From assembly GCA_016463105.1 (NCBI GenBank), contig JAEMRY010000005.1, forward strand, positions 1 to 33,536: DNA of 33,536 bases. The letters run 5' to 3'. Both the position numbers and the translations under genes were made by a program. The first letter of the stretch is position 1. Each line of letters opens with the position of its first letter. Shown in pieces: positions 16,772-26,860 of the stretch. This DNA is from Ilumatobacteraceae bacterium. GTDB taxonomy: Bacteria > Actinomycetota > Acidimicrobiia > Acidimicrobiales > Ilumatobacteraceae. Under the pieces are notes generated by a model that saw only the letters and a list, made by a program, of their open reading frames with translations, was not told the DNA's origin and did not search any database.

Positions 16772-18952
16772 TCACTCGCGAATATCCGAAGCAGCACCAA
16801 TAAGGCATAACGGATTGCGCAAATTTGTCGTTGCAGCGACTGCATAACCCGCTTTGTCAAGTGGGTCAGCAGTGAGCAATGGATCGAACCGATATCCACC
16901 TGCGAGGGCAGTAAAAATACATTTAACAACTGGTGCCGCCGCCTGCGAGCCGTAGCCTGCTTTTTCGAGATAGGCAAAGACCGTATACGGTTTATTCGCG
17001 TTCAAACTAAAAGCACCGAAAGCCGATGAGTCATTCCACGGCAAATTGTCTCGGCCCTGAGCAGTGCCGGTTTTGCCAGCGATCGGCAAGGCTTCATAGT
17101 CATACGATCTGAACAAATTTTCACCAGTAGTTTTGTGATAGTAATCAAAATTCACTCCAGGACCGGTAATTACTCGCGCCATTCCTTTTACTATCGGGTC
17201 ACGAATATCCGAAGTCATTTTCAGACGACTTTTCGGCTGAAGAGATACCAGTCGCTTCACGACTTGTGTTGTTGTTAAGTCTGCAAAACCAGGTCGAGAA
17301 TCACGTGTGCCTGGTGCAAGCAATGCAACCCCGACTCGAGGTTCGTAAATTCGTCCGCCATTTGCAATCGTCGAGTAAGCCTGTGCCATTTGTAATGGAG
17401 TAGCCGAGAGCAAACCTTGACCAATCGCAAACAAAACTTGATCGCCAACATAATATGCCTGACCAGATTCTTGCGAAATTGCGCCAATGCTGGCTAGCCG
17501 TTTCTTTAATTCTTTACTTGGAATTGTTCCGGCATATTCGTATGGCAAATCAATATTTGTTGGCGAACCCAAACCGAACAGTCGAACCTGATTTTCGAGC
17601 ACAGGAGAATATCCGCGTTCTGTAAGTATCTGCTCGCCAATCTTATAAAAAAAAGTATCGCTTGATATCGCAAGTGCCGATTCGATATTTACTTTGCCAT
17701 ATCGGCATGGCGCTCCGGTTGATCTGCAAATTGAATTACGAAAAATACATTTAACGCCCTGTTGACATCTATCTTCAGGAATGCTTTCTAGTTTGTATGT
17801 TCCACGATCATCAAACGTATATTCGCCTCCATTTGGAAGTTGCCCAGTATTCAACGCCGCATAAGCAACGAGTGGTTTGAATGACGATCCAACGTTATAG
17901 CGACCAGAAATCGCACGATTGACCAAAATTGATAAGTCCGGATCATCAGTTTGCGGAAACAATTGAGAAAATTTATCTTTTGACACTCCCCCGCCGAACC
18001 ATCGCAAATCAAATCTTGGATACGAAGCCATCGCAATTATCCGTCCAGAGTTGTGGTTCATCACGACTACCGAACCAGCCGGTGCTTTGTAATAGTTGAT
18101 CTCAGCATATTTTGGATCAAGCGTGCCATCTGGCAATTTAACTTGTCCGGCCTCGACACGCCTGCGCACAAGTAATTGAGTTTCTAGAGCCTGTTCAGCA
18201 AATTGCTGAACAGTTAAATCAATAGATAGTTGCAAATCATCACCCGCGATTGGCTCAACGCGCTCGACTAGTCGCAAAATATTTCCGACCGCATCAACTT
18301 CGTAGCGCACGAATCCAGGCGTACCACGCAACATAGGTTCATACGTCTGCTCAACTCCATATTGCCCTACACGCTCATTGGGGTCGTATCCAATTGACTT
18401 GTAGTACGCAAGATTTTCTTTGAGAATCGCACCGATATAACCAAGAACATGACTTGCGAGTGCCCCATAGGGATAATTACGTCGCCATTCTTCTCGTACA
18501 TAGATTCCTGGATAATCTTCGACACGCTCCATCAAAAATAACGCTGCTTCTTCAGATATTCCTTCAAGCAACGGCACAGCTTCAAAAGGTCCATATCGCT
18601 CATCTTGCATTCGGATAAGTAGTGATTCGACTGGTTGGTTAAGTGGACCCGAGAGACGTTGCGCCAACATCAGTCGTTCGGCGGCTTTACGAACGACTGC
18701 GCGATCAATTGTGACAACCAGTGTGCGTTTATTGTCAGCCATAATCCGTCCAGCCGAATCGAACACACGACCACGTTCAGGAAGCAACTTAATTGTCCTT
18801 GAACGAACTTTGCCGATGACCACTTCTACATCACGCGAACTAATGGCTTGCAAAAACCACATCCGTGCACCAAGCGACGTCATTAATACGATAGCTACTA
18901 TTCCCAAAGCGATCAATCGTTTCGGCGTTGTACTCGCAGATTTCATTGACAC
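16772..18952 (-). CDS. mrdA: penicillin-binding protein 2 (class B PBP)
   Basis: NVGSSFKPLVAY (SxxK), SSDTFF (SxN-equivalent), GKTGTAQG (KTG), PBP dimerisation domain. GTG at 18952 or ATG at 18946 as start. Confidence 0.95.
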   Translation of the reverse strand: MSMKSASTTPKRLIALGIVAIVLMTSLGARMWFLQAISSRDVEVVIGKVRSRTIKLLPERGRVFDSAGRIMADNKRTLVVTIDRAVVRKAAERLMLAQRLSGPLNQPVESLLIRMQDERYGPFEAVPLLEGISEEAALFLMERVEDYPGIYVREEWRRNYPYGALASHVLGYIGAILKENLAYYKSIGYDPNERVGQYGVEQTYEPMLRGTPGFVRYEVDAVGNILRLVERVEPIAGDDLQLSIDLTVQQFAEQALETQLLVRRRVEAGQVKLPDGTLDPKYAEINYYKAPAGSVVVMNHNSGRIIAMASYPRFDLRWFGGGVSKDKFSQLFPQTDDPDLSILVNRAISGRYNVGSSFKPLVAYAALNTGQLPNGGEYTFDDRGTYKLESIPEDRCQQGVKCIFRNSICRSTGAPCRYGKVNIESALAISSDTFFYKIGEQILTERGYSPVLENQVRLFGLGSPTNIDLPYEYAGTIPSKELKKRLASIGAISQESGQAYYVGDQVLFAIGQGLLSATPLQMAQAYSTIANGGRIYEPRVGVALLAPGTRDSRPGFADLTTTQVVKRLVSLQPKSRLKMTSDIRDPIVKGMARVITGPGVNFDYYHKTTGENLFRSYDYEALPIAGKTGTAQGRDNLPWNDSSAFGAFSLNANKPYTVFAYLEKAGYGSQAAAPVVKCIFTALAGGYRFDPLLTADPLDKAGYAVAATTNLRNPLCLIGAASDIRE

Positions 18953-19470
18953 TAAATCGGGTTCTTTCGCTCACTTAATGTCCAGCGACTGATAATTAAA
19001 ACACCTGGGGCAAGAACAATATTAACTACTACCACGACTGCAATTACTTTTAGCAACCGAAACTGCAACCACCCGTCAAGCCCAACCATTGATTGTGCCA
19101 ATGGAAAATAAATTTCGCCTAATGCCGAAACCGCGGCAACTGCAACGAGTCGCATCCACCAAGTTGGATTCGGATAAAAATAAATTAACAAACCTGCTGT
19201 TGCTCCTGTGAGCCCGAGAGCCAGAGAACCCAAACCGATTGGTGTTGTCAACACGAAGTCGTACATCAATCCTGCAATTAATCCAACAACAGCGCCGACA
19301 CTTACCCCGAACGAGACTCCGGCACAGACAACAAACAACAGCACTACTTGGGCCGCGATTCCGAATGGCCGAAGATCAGCAAACACAGTTGTCTGCAATG
19401 ACAAAACCAAAAATAATACAAGCACTAGTCGAGACCAACGGCTTGCAATAATCAAAATCAGTCGGTTCAT
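18952..19470 (-). CDS. mreD: rod shape-determining protein MreD
   Basis: 172-aa polytopic protein in the canonical slot between mreC and mrdA; overlaps both neighbours. Confidence 0.88.
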   Translation of the reverse strand: MNRLILIIASRWSRLVLVLFLVLSLQTTVFADLRPFGIAAQVVLLFVVCAGVSFGVSVGAVVGLIAGLMYDFVLTTPIGLGSLALGLTGATAGLLIYFYPNPTWWMRLVAVAAVSALGEIYFPLAQSMVGLDGWLQFRLLKVIAVVVVVNIVLAPGVLIISRWTLSERKNPI

Positions 19471-20537
19471 GGTGTCGTCTTTTCAGTAATTGGCTGATAC
19501 AACAACACTCGTAAAAATGACAGGTTCGAGAGGTCGGCGACAAGTTCAATTTCGAGCACCGGACCAGCAGAACCAAGACGTTCGATAACACGAGAAACCT
19601 TGCCGATCAATATGTCCGGCGGAGCAAGACTGCGCGAACCACCAGCCGTAACGATCGGAGCGCCTGCCTCAATTTCACCGAAGCGCAACGAATTGTCAAT
19701 AAATCTCACAGTCGGCTGCCGAGAAGGACCACGCCCTTCGATGACACCAGTTTCACGAACTGCAAGTTCGCTGGCAAACGGAATTGTTATTGAACTCACA
19801 CCAGTTGGTGTTGAAGGCAGCGTTGTCACACTCGGTGTAAAACCAGCAATCGTTGTTGTTGTGGTTGTTGATGTGGTTGTTGCCGCATCAGGGACCGACG
19901 TAATCGGATCAACTGGGATAACTGGTGAAGTAGTAGCCGGATTGACACGCGCAATTGTTGTTGTCGTTACTTTTTGCGGAGAGTTCACGACTTTGACAGA
20001 CAATGCAAAATCTGGGTCAGTTATTAACATCACTACTGAACGGTCGGCAAAAGTTTTTGTAATCTTGCCGATCAGACCTGCAGCATTCAAAACTGGCATT
20101 CCAACTCGGATACCACTTTTTGAGCCCTGATTAATTTCAATCGTCTGCGAAAAATTTGACGGCGAATCACCAATAACTTGTGCGGTGACCGTATTGATGC
20201 CCGCCAAAGTTGGTAGCCCATTTAACGCAAGCAATTCTTGGGATAATCGCACCGACGCGGCGGCGGCAATAGTTGCACCCTCTTGCTGTGCGATACGTTG
20301 TTTGAGTAGTGCATTTTCATCAATCACATTGTTGTAGTCGGCAATTCCGTGCCATGTGTTTCCAATTGGACGTGTAACTACACGGGCAACACTCTCGATC
20401 GGATGAAAAACAGTTCCGAACAATGAACGCAGACCAGAAACAACCGATGAGTTTTGCAGATCTAGTGTGATAAGAATTATTGAAGTCAAGGCGAGCAAAA
20501 TAATTGTGCGCCTTCGATTAGAAAGTACGTTGGCCAT
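19467..20537 (-). CDS. mreC: rod shape-determining protein MreC
   Basis: N-terminal TM, coiled coil, AQVIGDSPSNFSQTIEINQGSKSGIRVGMPVLNAAGLIGKI; carries a Thr-rich insertion. Confidence 0.94.
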   Translation of the reverse strand: MANVLSNRRRTIILLALTSIILITLDLQNSSVVSGLRSLFGTVFHPIESVARVVTRPIGNTWHGIADYNNVIDENALLKQRIAQQEGATIAAAASVRLSQELLALNGLPTLAGINTVTAQVIGDSPSNFSQTIEINQGSKSGIRVGMPVLNAAGLIGKITKTFADRSVVMLITDPDFALSVKVVNSPQKVTTTTIARVNPATTSPVIPVDPITSVPDAATTTSTTTTTTIAGFTPSVTTLPSTPTGVSSITIPFASELAVRETGVIEGRGPSRQPTVRFIDNSLRFGEIEAGAPIVTAGGSRSLAPPDILIGKVSRVIERLGSAGPVLEIELVADLSNLSFLRVLLYQPITEKTTP

Positions 20538-20574
20538 TAGAAAGAAATATCTTTCGCGCTAAAAATCACTTCGG

Positions 20575-21606
20575 CTAAAGTTCACTCTGAATTGTGAGAC
20601 CTTTAATTGCTTCAAAATTATCCAGTGTCATTCCGGCACCAAGAACAACTGCGAGCAATGGCTCTGGCGCAACATAGGCCTGGATTCCTGTTTCGTGTGT
20701 GACCCGTTCTGCCAATCCAGCTAGCAACGCTCCGCCACCTGCCAAAACAAGGCCATGGCTGATTACGTCGGCAGCAAGTTCAGGTGGAGTGCGCTCAAGA
20801 GTTCTCTTAATTGCTTCAATAATTTTAATTACTGACTCATTAAGTGCCTCACGGACCTGTTGAGTGGTTACTGCTTGCGTGCGTGGCAAGCCAGTCTTTG
20901 TATCTCGCCCACCAACATCCCCGACAATTTCTTGTTCGAGAGGCCATGCTGAACCAAGTTGAATCTTCACTTCTTCAGCCGTATTATCTCCAATATCAAG
21001 GTTGAACTGCCGTTTAAACATTCCGATAATCACGTCGCACAACTCGTCGCCACCTACACGCACTGAATTTGCGGTCACGATTCCGCCAAGCGAGATAACT
21101 GCAACTTCTGTGGTTCCCCCACCAATGTCAACAATCAAGTTCGCACTTGGTTCATGCACTGGCAAGCCTGCCCCAATCGCCGCGGCCATTGCTTCTTCAA
21201 TTATGTAGACAGGTCGTCTTGCACCTGCGAACTCTGCTGCGTCTTGCACTGCGCGCCGCTCAACGCCTGTGACTTCTGATGGGACTGCCACGATTACCCG
21301 AGGTTTACTCCATCGACTCGTTGAGACACGTTGCAAAAATTCTTTAAACATCTGCTCACAGAGATCAAAATCGGCGATCACACCATCTTTAAGTGGACGA
21401 ACGAGTCTTATATTTTTTGGCGCACGGCCCCACATCCGTTTGGCCTCATGACCAACGGCAACGACTTGACCACTTCGAGTATCAACGGCGACCATCGACG
21501 GCTCATTAAGCACCAAGCCTTGACCCTTTACATAGATAAGAGTGTTTGCAGTTCCTAGATCGACTGCAATCTCTCGACCCATCGATAGCGGATTTCCTCC
21601 GGCCAT
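20575..21606 (-). CDS. mreB: rod shape-determining protein MreB
   Basis: REIAVDLGTANTLIYVKGQGLVLNEPSMVAVD, NLIVDIGGGTTEVAVISLGGIV, SHGLVLAGGGALLAGL. Confidence 0.98.
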   Translation of the reverse strand: MAGGNPLSMGREIAVDLGTANTLIYVKGQGLVLNEPSMVAVDTRSGQVVAVGHEAKRMWGRAPKNIRLVRPLKDGVIADFDLCEQMFKEFLQRVSTSRWSKPRVIVAVPSEVTGVERRAVQDAAEFAGARRPVYIIEEAMAAAIGAGLPVHEPSANLIVDIGGGTTEVAVISLGGIVTANSVRVGGDELCDVIIGMFKRQFNLDIGDNTAEEVKIQLGSAWPLEQEIVGDVGGRDTKTGLPRTQAVTTQQVREALNESVIKIIEAIKRTLERTPPELAADVISHGLVLAGGGALLAGLAERVTHETGIQAYVAPEPLLAVVLGAGMTLDNFEAIKGLTIQSEL

Positions 21607-21609
21607 GTT

Positions 21610-22035
21610 TTACGAATTCTTCTTTGAAATACCCGGGAAGAAAATCTCAAGTTCGCGCGCAGCAGATTCTGACGAGTCACTGCCATGTACAAGATTTTCG
21701 GTAAACAAAGTACCTAAATCACCGCGAATGGTGCCGGGTGCAGCCGCACGCGGATTGGTCGCGCCCATCATCGCTCGGACGATCTCCCAAGTATCTTGCG
21801 GACCCTCAATGGCTAAGGCAACAATTGGGCCACGTGACATGAAAGTAACAAGTTCGGCATAGAAACCTTTGCCCTGGTGTTCTTCATAGTGACGAGCAAG
21901 GATGGCTGCGTCAAGAGTTCGCAACTCCATTGCCGCAATTTTAAGACCTTTGGCCTCGAAGCGACTCAGAATTTCTCCGACAAGATTTCGCTCGACAGCG
22001 TCGGGCTTTAATAGAACAAGTGTGCGATTTGACAT
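21610..22035 (-). CDS. ndk: nucleoside diphosphate kinase
   Basis: MSNRTLVLLKPDAVERNLVGEILSRFEAKG; active-site region NLVHGSDSSESAARELEIFF. Confidence 0.98.
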   Translation of the reverse strand: MSNRTLVLLKPDAVERNLVGEILSRFEAKGLKIAAMELRTLDAAILARHYEEHQGKGFYAELVTFMSRGPIVALAIEGPQDTWEIVRAMMGATNPRAAAPGTIRGDLGTLFTENLVHGSDSSESAARELEIFFPGISKKNS

Positions 22036-22077
22036 GACTTCAGGCTAAAGGTTTATCTAGTGCCTCGCACGTTTTAA

Positions 22078-23376
22078 CTATTTAGCGACCCTGCGGCGCA
22101 AGTGGGGTCGCGCAGAACTAACTATATAAAGTGATCCGGCAACCAGAACTGCGTCTTGCGATTGCGCAATTTTTAACGCCAAATCACATGCCGATTCTAC
22201 TGAGTCTGCGACAATCACCTCAGCGCAACCAATTCGCCGAGCAACTTCAGCCATCTCTTCAGCAGGAAGACCACGTGGTGATGGTGGTGTGCAAGTAATT
22301 ACAACATCAAATTCATTAGCACGAAATGTTGTTAGCAATTCATCGGGGTCACGACTGCGCAGTGCCCCGGTGACAAGAATCTTGCGCCCTTGCATATTGA
22401 AATCTTCAAAGAAAACCTCTGCACAAACTTTTGCACCTGCCGGATTATGTGCACCGTCCACAATCACTAATGGCTGATGTGCAAGCACCTCGAATCTGCC
22501 TGGCATAACCACACTTTCTAATGCAGCATCCAAAATTTGGCGGTCAATAATTGCATCAAAGAATGCTTCAACGGCACAAATTGCCAACGATGCGTTTTCG
22601 CCTTGATGTTGCCCATGCAGTGGCACCAAAATGTCTTCGTATACGGTGCGAGAAGAACGCACAGAAATCAACCGGCCACCAACAGCCAATCGATTATCTT
22701 CGCAATCGAAATCATCACCACGCAAAATTCTCGCTCTGGCATTTGGCTTAAGAAATATCTCACGCAATATTTCATCAGTTTCGCCCAGCACAACGATGCT
22801 GGATGGTTTTATTATCCCTGCTTTTTCGGTAGCAATATGTTCGACTGTCGGCCCGGCATATTCGGTGTGATCGAGCGCAATATTAGTGATAACGGCAACG
22901 TCAGAATTAATTACATTAGTTGCATCCCATCTACCGAGCATTCCAACCTCGATCACGGCAACATCAACCGCTTCGTCGGCAAACCACCTAAACATTGCTG
23001 CTGTCATTATTTCGAAAAAGCTTGGACGCACCCCCGCGATGACTTCGAGGTCAGAGATAGCCCCTATCTGCAGGCCAAATTCTTCGTCACTAATCGGCTC
23101 ACCGTCAATGCATATTCGATCATTGATTCGATCTAAGTGCGGACTCGAGTATGTGCCAACACGCAACCCATGAGCCATCAACAGTTTCGTTGTAATTTGT
23201 GCTGTTGAACCCTTGCCATTTGTGCCTGTTATATGAATTGATCGATAAGCATGTTGCGGGTTAGCAATTGCATCCATGAGTTGATCGATATTGTGAGTCG
23301 ACGGTGAGTCAACTCGACCCGTGCGTTCATAATTTGACCGCTCGTCGAGATAGCGCAGAGCTTCTGCGTATTGCAT
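22078..23376 (-). CDS. folC: bifunctional folylpolyglutamate/dihydrofolate synthase (FolC)
   Basis: HITGTNGKGSTAQITTKLL, GTYSSPHLDRINDRI, VIEVGMLGRWDATN, NIALDHTEYAGPTVEHIATEKAGII, VDGAHNPAGA. Confidence 0.96.
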   Translation of the reverse strand: MQYAEALRYLDERSNYERTGRVDSPSTHNIDQLMDAIANPQHAYRSIHITGTNGKGSTAQITTKLLMAHGLRVGTYSSPHLDRINDRICIDGEPISDEEFGLQIGAISDLEVIAGVRPSFFEIMTAAMFRWFADEAVDVAVIEVGMLGRWDATNVINSDVAVITNIALDHTEYAGPTVEHIATEKAGIIKPSSIVVLGETDEILREIFLKPNARARILRGDDFDCEDNRLAVGGRLISVRSSRTVYEDILVPLHGQHQGENASLAICAVEAFFDAIIDRQILDAALESVVMPGRFEVLAHQPLVIVDGAHNPAGAKVCAEVFFEDFNMQGRKILVTGALRSRDPDELLTTFRANEFDVVITCTPPSPRGLPAEEMAEVARRIGCAEVIVADSVESACDLALKIAQSQDAVLVAGSLYIVSSARPHLRRRVAK

Positions 23377-23394
23377 GAAAGTAAGCCGACGTAT

Positions 23395-24672
23395 TTACGA
23401 AGCGGCGCGACGCTGGCGAGTGACGCGAGCATTTCGCGAAACTAATGTTGGCGCTGATTGTTTCTTTGCAGCGCCTAAATCGATAATAACTTTCGCCACG
23501 TCAGTGCGACCAGGCAAATCATACATTGTTTCGAGCAATACCTCTTCGAGAATCGCACGAAGACCGCGCGCACCGGTGCCGCGCAACAATGCCTGCTCTG
23601 CTACTGCTTCAAGAGCCTCTGTCGTAAACTCAAGTTCAACATCTTCAAATTCAAAAAACTTTTGATACTGCTTTAGCAACGCATTCTTTGGTTCGGTCAA
23701 AATCTTGATCAATGCCGAGCGATCCAAACTGTGCACCGCACCAATCATTGGAAGACGACCAACGAACTCTGGGATCATGCCGAACTTAAGCAAATCTTCT
23801 GGAAGCACCTGCGCAAATAAATCTCCTGCATCTTTTTCTGACTTTGATTTAATTTGAGCGTGAAAGCCAACACCTTTTTGACCAATTCGCGAAGCAATAA
23901 TCTGATCTAAACCTGCGAATGCTCCACCGCAGATGAACAATACGTTCGTTGTATCAATCTGAATGAACTCTTGGTGCGGATGCTTGCGCCCGCCTTGTGG
24001 TGGGACAGATGCGACAGTGCCCTCAAGAATCTTGAGCAGTGCTTGTTGCACTCCTTCTCCAGAAACATCCCGGGTGATTGAAGGGTTTTCGCTCTTACGC
24101 GCGACCTTGTCGATCTCATCGATGTATACGATTCCGGATTCGGCTTTTTTGACATCAAAATCAGCGGCTTGCAGAAGCTTGAGCAAGATATTCTCGACAT
24201 CTTCACCCACATAACCAGCTTCTGTCAACGCAGTCGCGTCAGCAATTGCAAACGGAACGTTTAAGAGTTTCGCCAATGTCTGAGCCATGTGCGTTTTGCC
24301 GCAACCCGTTGGCCCCAACAACATGATGTTGCTCTTCGAAAGCTCAATGTCGTCTCGGCGAGTTGAAGCATTCTGCTTGTACTGAATTCTGCGGTAATGG
24401 TTAAACACCGCAACTGCCAGAACCTTTTTCGCCGTTTCTTGACCGACTACATAATCATCAAGAAATGCTCTGATCTCGCGCGGATTCGGAAGTTTCTCAA
24501 GACTTAAGTCTGTCTCTTCGTTTAATTCTTCATCAATTATCTCATTACACAGATCAATACATTCATTGCAGACGTAAACGCCAGGACCAGCGATAAGTTT
24601 TTTAACTTGCTTTTGTGACTTTCCACAAAACGAGCATTTAACGAGCTCTGCCGTATCACCAAACTTAGCCAT
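23395..24672 (-). CDS. clpX: ATP-dependent Clp protease ATP-binding subunit ClpX
   Basis: N-terminal C4 zinc domain CSFCGKSQ...[60 protein letters not shown]. Confidence 0.98.
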   Translation of the reverse strand: MAKFGDTAELVKCSFCGKSQKQVKKLIAGPGVYVCNECIDLCNEIIDEELNEETDLSLEKLPNPREIRAFLDDYVVGQETAKKVLAVAVFNHYRRIQYKQNASTRRDDIELSKSNIMLLGPTGCGKTHMAQTLAKLLNVPFAIADATALTEAGYVGEDVENILLKLLQAADFDVKKAESGIVYIDEIDKVARKSENPSITRDVSGEGVQQALLKILEGTVASVPPQGGRKHPHQEFIQIDTTNVLFICGGAFAGLDQIIASRIGQKGVGFHAQIKSKSEKDAGDLFAQVLPEDLLKFGMIPEFVGRLPMIGAVHSLDRSALIKILTEPKNALLKQYQKFFEFEDVELEFTTEALEAVAEQALLRGTGARGLRAILEEVLLETMYDLPGRTDVAKVIIDLGAAKKQSAPTLVSRNARVTRQRRAAS

Positions 24673-24691
24673 CAGTGCCCCGTTTCAAACT

Positions 24692-25321
24692 TCAACGAAT
24701 TGGTCCAGAACGATCTGCAAATGCTCGAGTCGAAATTACTTCGTCAATGATGCCGTAATCTTTCGCGGCTTGCGCTTCCATTACGAAGTCGCGATCTGTA
24801 TCTTTGTGCACGCGATCAATTGGCTGACCTGTGTGTTGCGAAAGAATCTCTTCAAGAATCTCACGCATACGTAAAATTTCACGTGCCGCAAGTTCAAGGT
24901 CAGTTACTTGGGCGTATCCAACTTGTGCGTAAGGCTGATGCAAAAGCACTCGTGAGTGCGGTAATGCAAGACGCTTGCCTTTTGTTCCAGCTGCAAGCAA
25001 CACTGCGGCAGCCGATGCGGCCTGACCTAGACAAATTGTTGCAATGTCATTTTTAATAAATTGCATCGTGTCGTAGATCGCGAAGAGGGCCGATATATCT
25101 CCACCCGGACTGTTGATATAGATATTGATGTCTTTGTCTGGGTTTTCGCTCTCAAGGTGAATCAGCTGCGCACAAACCAAGTTGGCGATCGTGTCATCGA
25201 TTGGTGTACCAAGAATAATAATGTTCTCTTTGAGCAGACGGCTATACAAGTCGTATGTTCGCTCACCACGGCTCGTCTGCTCGGTGACACTCGGAACGTA
25301 ATAGTTTCTAACAAAATCCAC
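24692..25321 (-). CDS. clpP: ATP-dependent Clp protease proteolytic subunit
   Basis: [64 protein letters not shown] (catalytic Ser), [11 protein letters not shown] (His). GTG 25321 preceded by AGAGG is preferred; the ORF track extends to 25360. Confidence 0.95.
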   Translation of the reverse strand: MDFVRNYYVPSVTEQTSRGERTYDLYSRLLKENIIILGTPIDDTIANLVCAQLIHLESENPDKDINIYINSPGGDISALFAIYDTMQFIKNDIATICLGQAASAAAVLLAAGTKGKRLALPHSRVLLHQPYAQVGYAQVTDLELAAREILRMREILEEILSQHTGQPIDRVHKDTDRDFVMEAQAAKDYGIIDEVISTRAFADRSGPIR

Positions 25322-25355
25322 GGAAGAAATACCTCTGTTGTTGCGGTTTATTTGG

Positions 25356-25374
25356 GGCACTAGTTATAAGTGCC
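25356..25374. other. hairpin GGCACT-AGTTATA-AGTGCC in the tig-clpP intergenic/leader
   Basis: Perfect 6-bp inverted repeat with 7-nt loop. Confidence 0.5.
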
Positions 25375-25411
25375 TAACAATAACGCTAGTTCGTGGGGGC
25401 CAGATTTTGTG

Positions 25412-25425
25412 GGCTTTGAGAAGCC
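25412..25425. other. hairpin GGCTT-TGAG-AAGCC downstream of tig
   Basis: Perfect 5-bp inverted repeat with 4-nt loop between the tig stop and clpP start. Confidence 0.45.
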
Positions 25426-25451
25426 TTATTTACTTAGCGATTTTATCTGCG

Positions 25452-26825
25452 TTAATGCTGATGATCGTGATCATCATGGTCGTGATCATGTGATTCGATC
25501 TCGTCGTGATTATGGTCACCAAGCACCGTGTCATTATCGATCGGGTTGCTCTTGTCGTCGACGAATTTAGAGTTATGCAACAGCCAATCGATTGCTTTTG
25601 ATTTTGAAATTTGTGCTCGCAGATCGGCGATTGCGTCGTTCTTGTCGTAAGCCTTACGAATTGCCGCTGGTTTCTTTTTGACCTGAGTCGCAATTCGCTC
25701 GAACTGATTTTCGAGATCGTCTTCACTTGCCTCAAGTTTTTCGGCGAGCGCAACCGCACGCAACGCAATATCTACTTTCACTGCAAGAGTTGATTGCTCT
25801 TTGAGCGCATCAACGAACTGCTCGGCAGTTTGCTGAGTTATAGAGAGCCACTGCTCCATTGAAATGCCTTGTGCCTCAAACTGCTTGAGTGTGTTCTGCA
25901 CGCGACCACGCAAATCACTTGAGACCATCGCCTCAGGCGCATCAATCTCAACCAACTCTGCAAGTGCCGCAGTTGTTTTTTCTACGACTGTATTGCGTAC
26001 TTGATTTAGTCGCGACTCTTCGATACGGGTTCGAACTGCCAACTTCCATGCATCGATTGAATCATGCTCAGCAAGATGCTCGGCTACCCATTCGTTATTT
26101 AATTCTGGCAAAACTTGTTCTTGAATTTTTTTAACATGCACAACAAAGTCGGCTGTCTCGGTCATTCCTGATGGCAATGAAGTGAACTCAAGTTTTTGGC
26201 CGGTTGTTGAACCAATAATATTTTTGTCGAAATCTTCTGCGACCCAGTTCTTGCCGACTTCATACAGCCAGTCGTCAACGTTCAATCCTGGAAGAGGTGC
26301 CCCGTCGCGTGATCCAACTAGGTCGAGTGTGACCTGATCATCGATCTTTGCTGCACGGTCAACATCTACGAGCGTTGCGTGACGCTTGCGCTCATAAGTG
26401 ACCACTTCTTCAATATCGGCATCGCTTGCAACCAACGCAGGAAGCTCAACTCGTAATCCTTTGTAGCCTGCAACTTTTACAACTGGACGAACTTCACAAG
26501 TTGCATCAAACGCAACATTGCCAGTTTCTTGTCCGCTAGTGAGATTCACTTCAGGAGTGGCGATGATGTCCAAGTCGTGTTCGCGAACTGCGAGCGCAAG
26601 TGATGATGGAATTGCATCTTCTATCGCTTGAGCCCGAGCGGCGTCTTGGCCGATCTGGGCCTCGATCAATTTGCGAGGAGCCTTGCCCTGACGAAATCCA
26701 GGAATTCTGATTTGGGTTGAAATCTTGCGAAATGCGCCGTCTAAATAACGGTCAAATTCGACTTCATCAACTTCAACTGAAAGTTTAATTTTATTGCCGT
26801 CTAGGGCTTCGAGTGTCGTTTTCAC
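25452..26825 (-). CDS. tig: trigger factor with His/Asp-rich C-terminal tail
   Basis: RIPGFRQGKAPRKLIEAQIG N-terminal signature, PPIase-like domain, C-terminal chaperone domain; tail GDHNHDEIESHDHDHDDHDHQH. Confidence 0.96.
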   Translation of the reverse strand: MKTTLEALDGNKIKLSVEVDEVEFDRYLDGAFRKISTQIRIPGFRQGKAPRKLIEAQIGQDAARAQAIEDAIPSSLALAVREHDLDIIATPEVNLTSGQETGNVAFDATCEVRPVVKVAGYKGLRVELPALVASDADIEEVVTYERKRHATLVDVDRAAKIDDQVTLDLVGSRDGAPLPGLNVDDWLYEVGKNWVAEDFDKNIIGSTTGQKLEFTSLPSGMTETADFVVHVKKIQEQVLPELNNEWVAEHLAEHDSIDAWKLAVRTRIEESRLNQVRNTVVEKTTAALAELVEIDAPEAMVSSDLRGRVQNTLKQFEAQGISMEQWLSITQQTAEQFVDALKEQSTLAVKVDIALRAVALAEKLEASEDDLENQFERIATQVKKKPAAIRKAYDKNDAIADLRAQISKSKAIDWLLHNSKFVDDKSNPIDNDTVLGDHNHDEIESHDHDHDDHDHQH

Positions 26826-26860
26826 AGTGCGAAGCAGTGTATCTGTGGCAAACTATAACT

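Noticed and set aside
19840-19900. GTT/GTG triplet run as a possible microsatellite or CRISPR-like repeat
   Set aside because: Imperfect and in frame within mreC; explained by Thr codons.
19600-20130. 176-aa Val-rich + strand ORF antisense to mreC
   Set aside because: Shadow of the Thr-rich mreC insertion read in reverse; composition artefact.
22537-23136. 199-aa + strand ORF antisense to folC
   Set aside because: Lies entirely inside a convincing folC on the other strand; no family signature.
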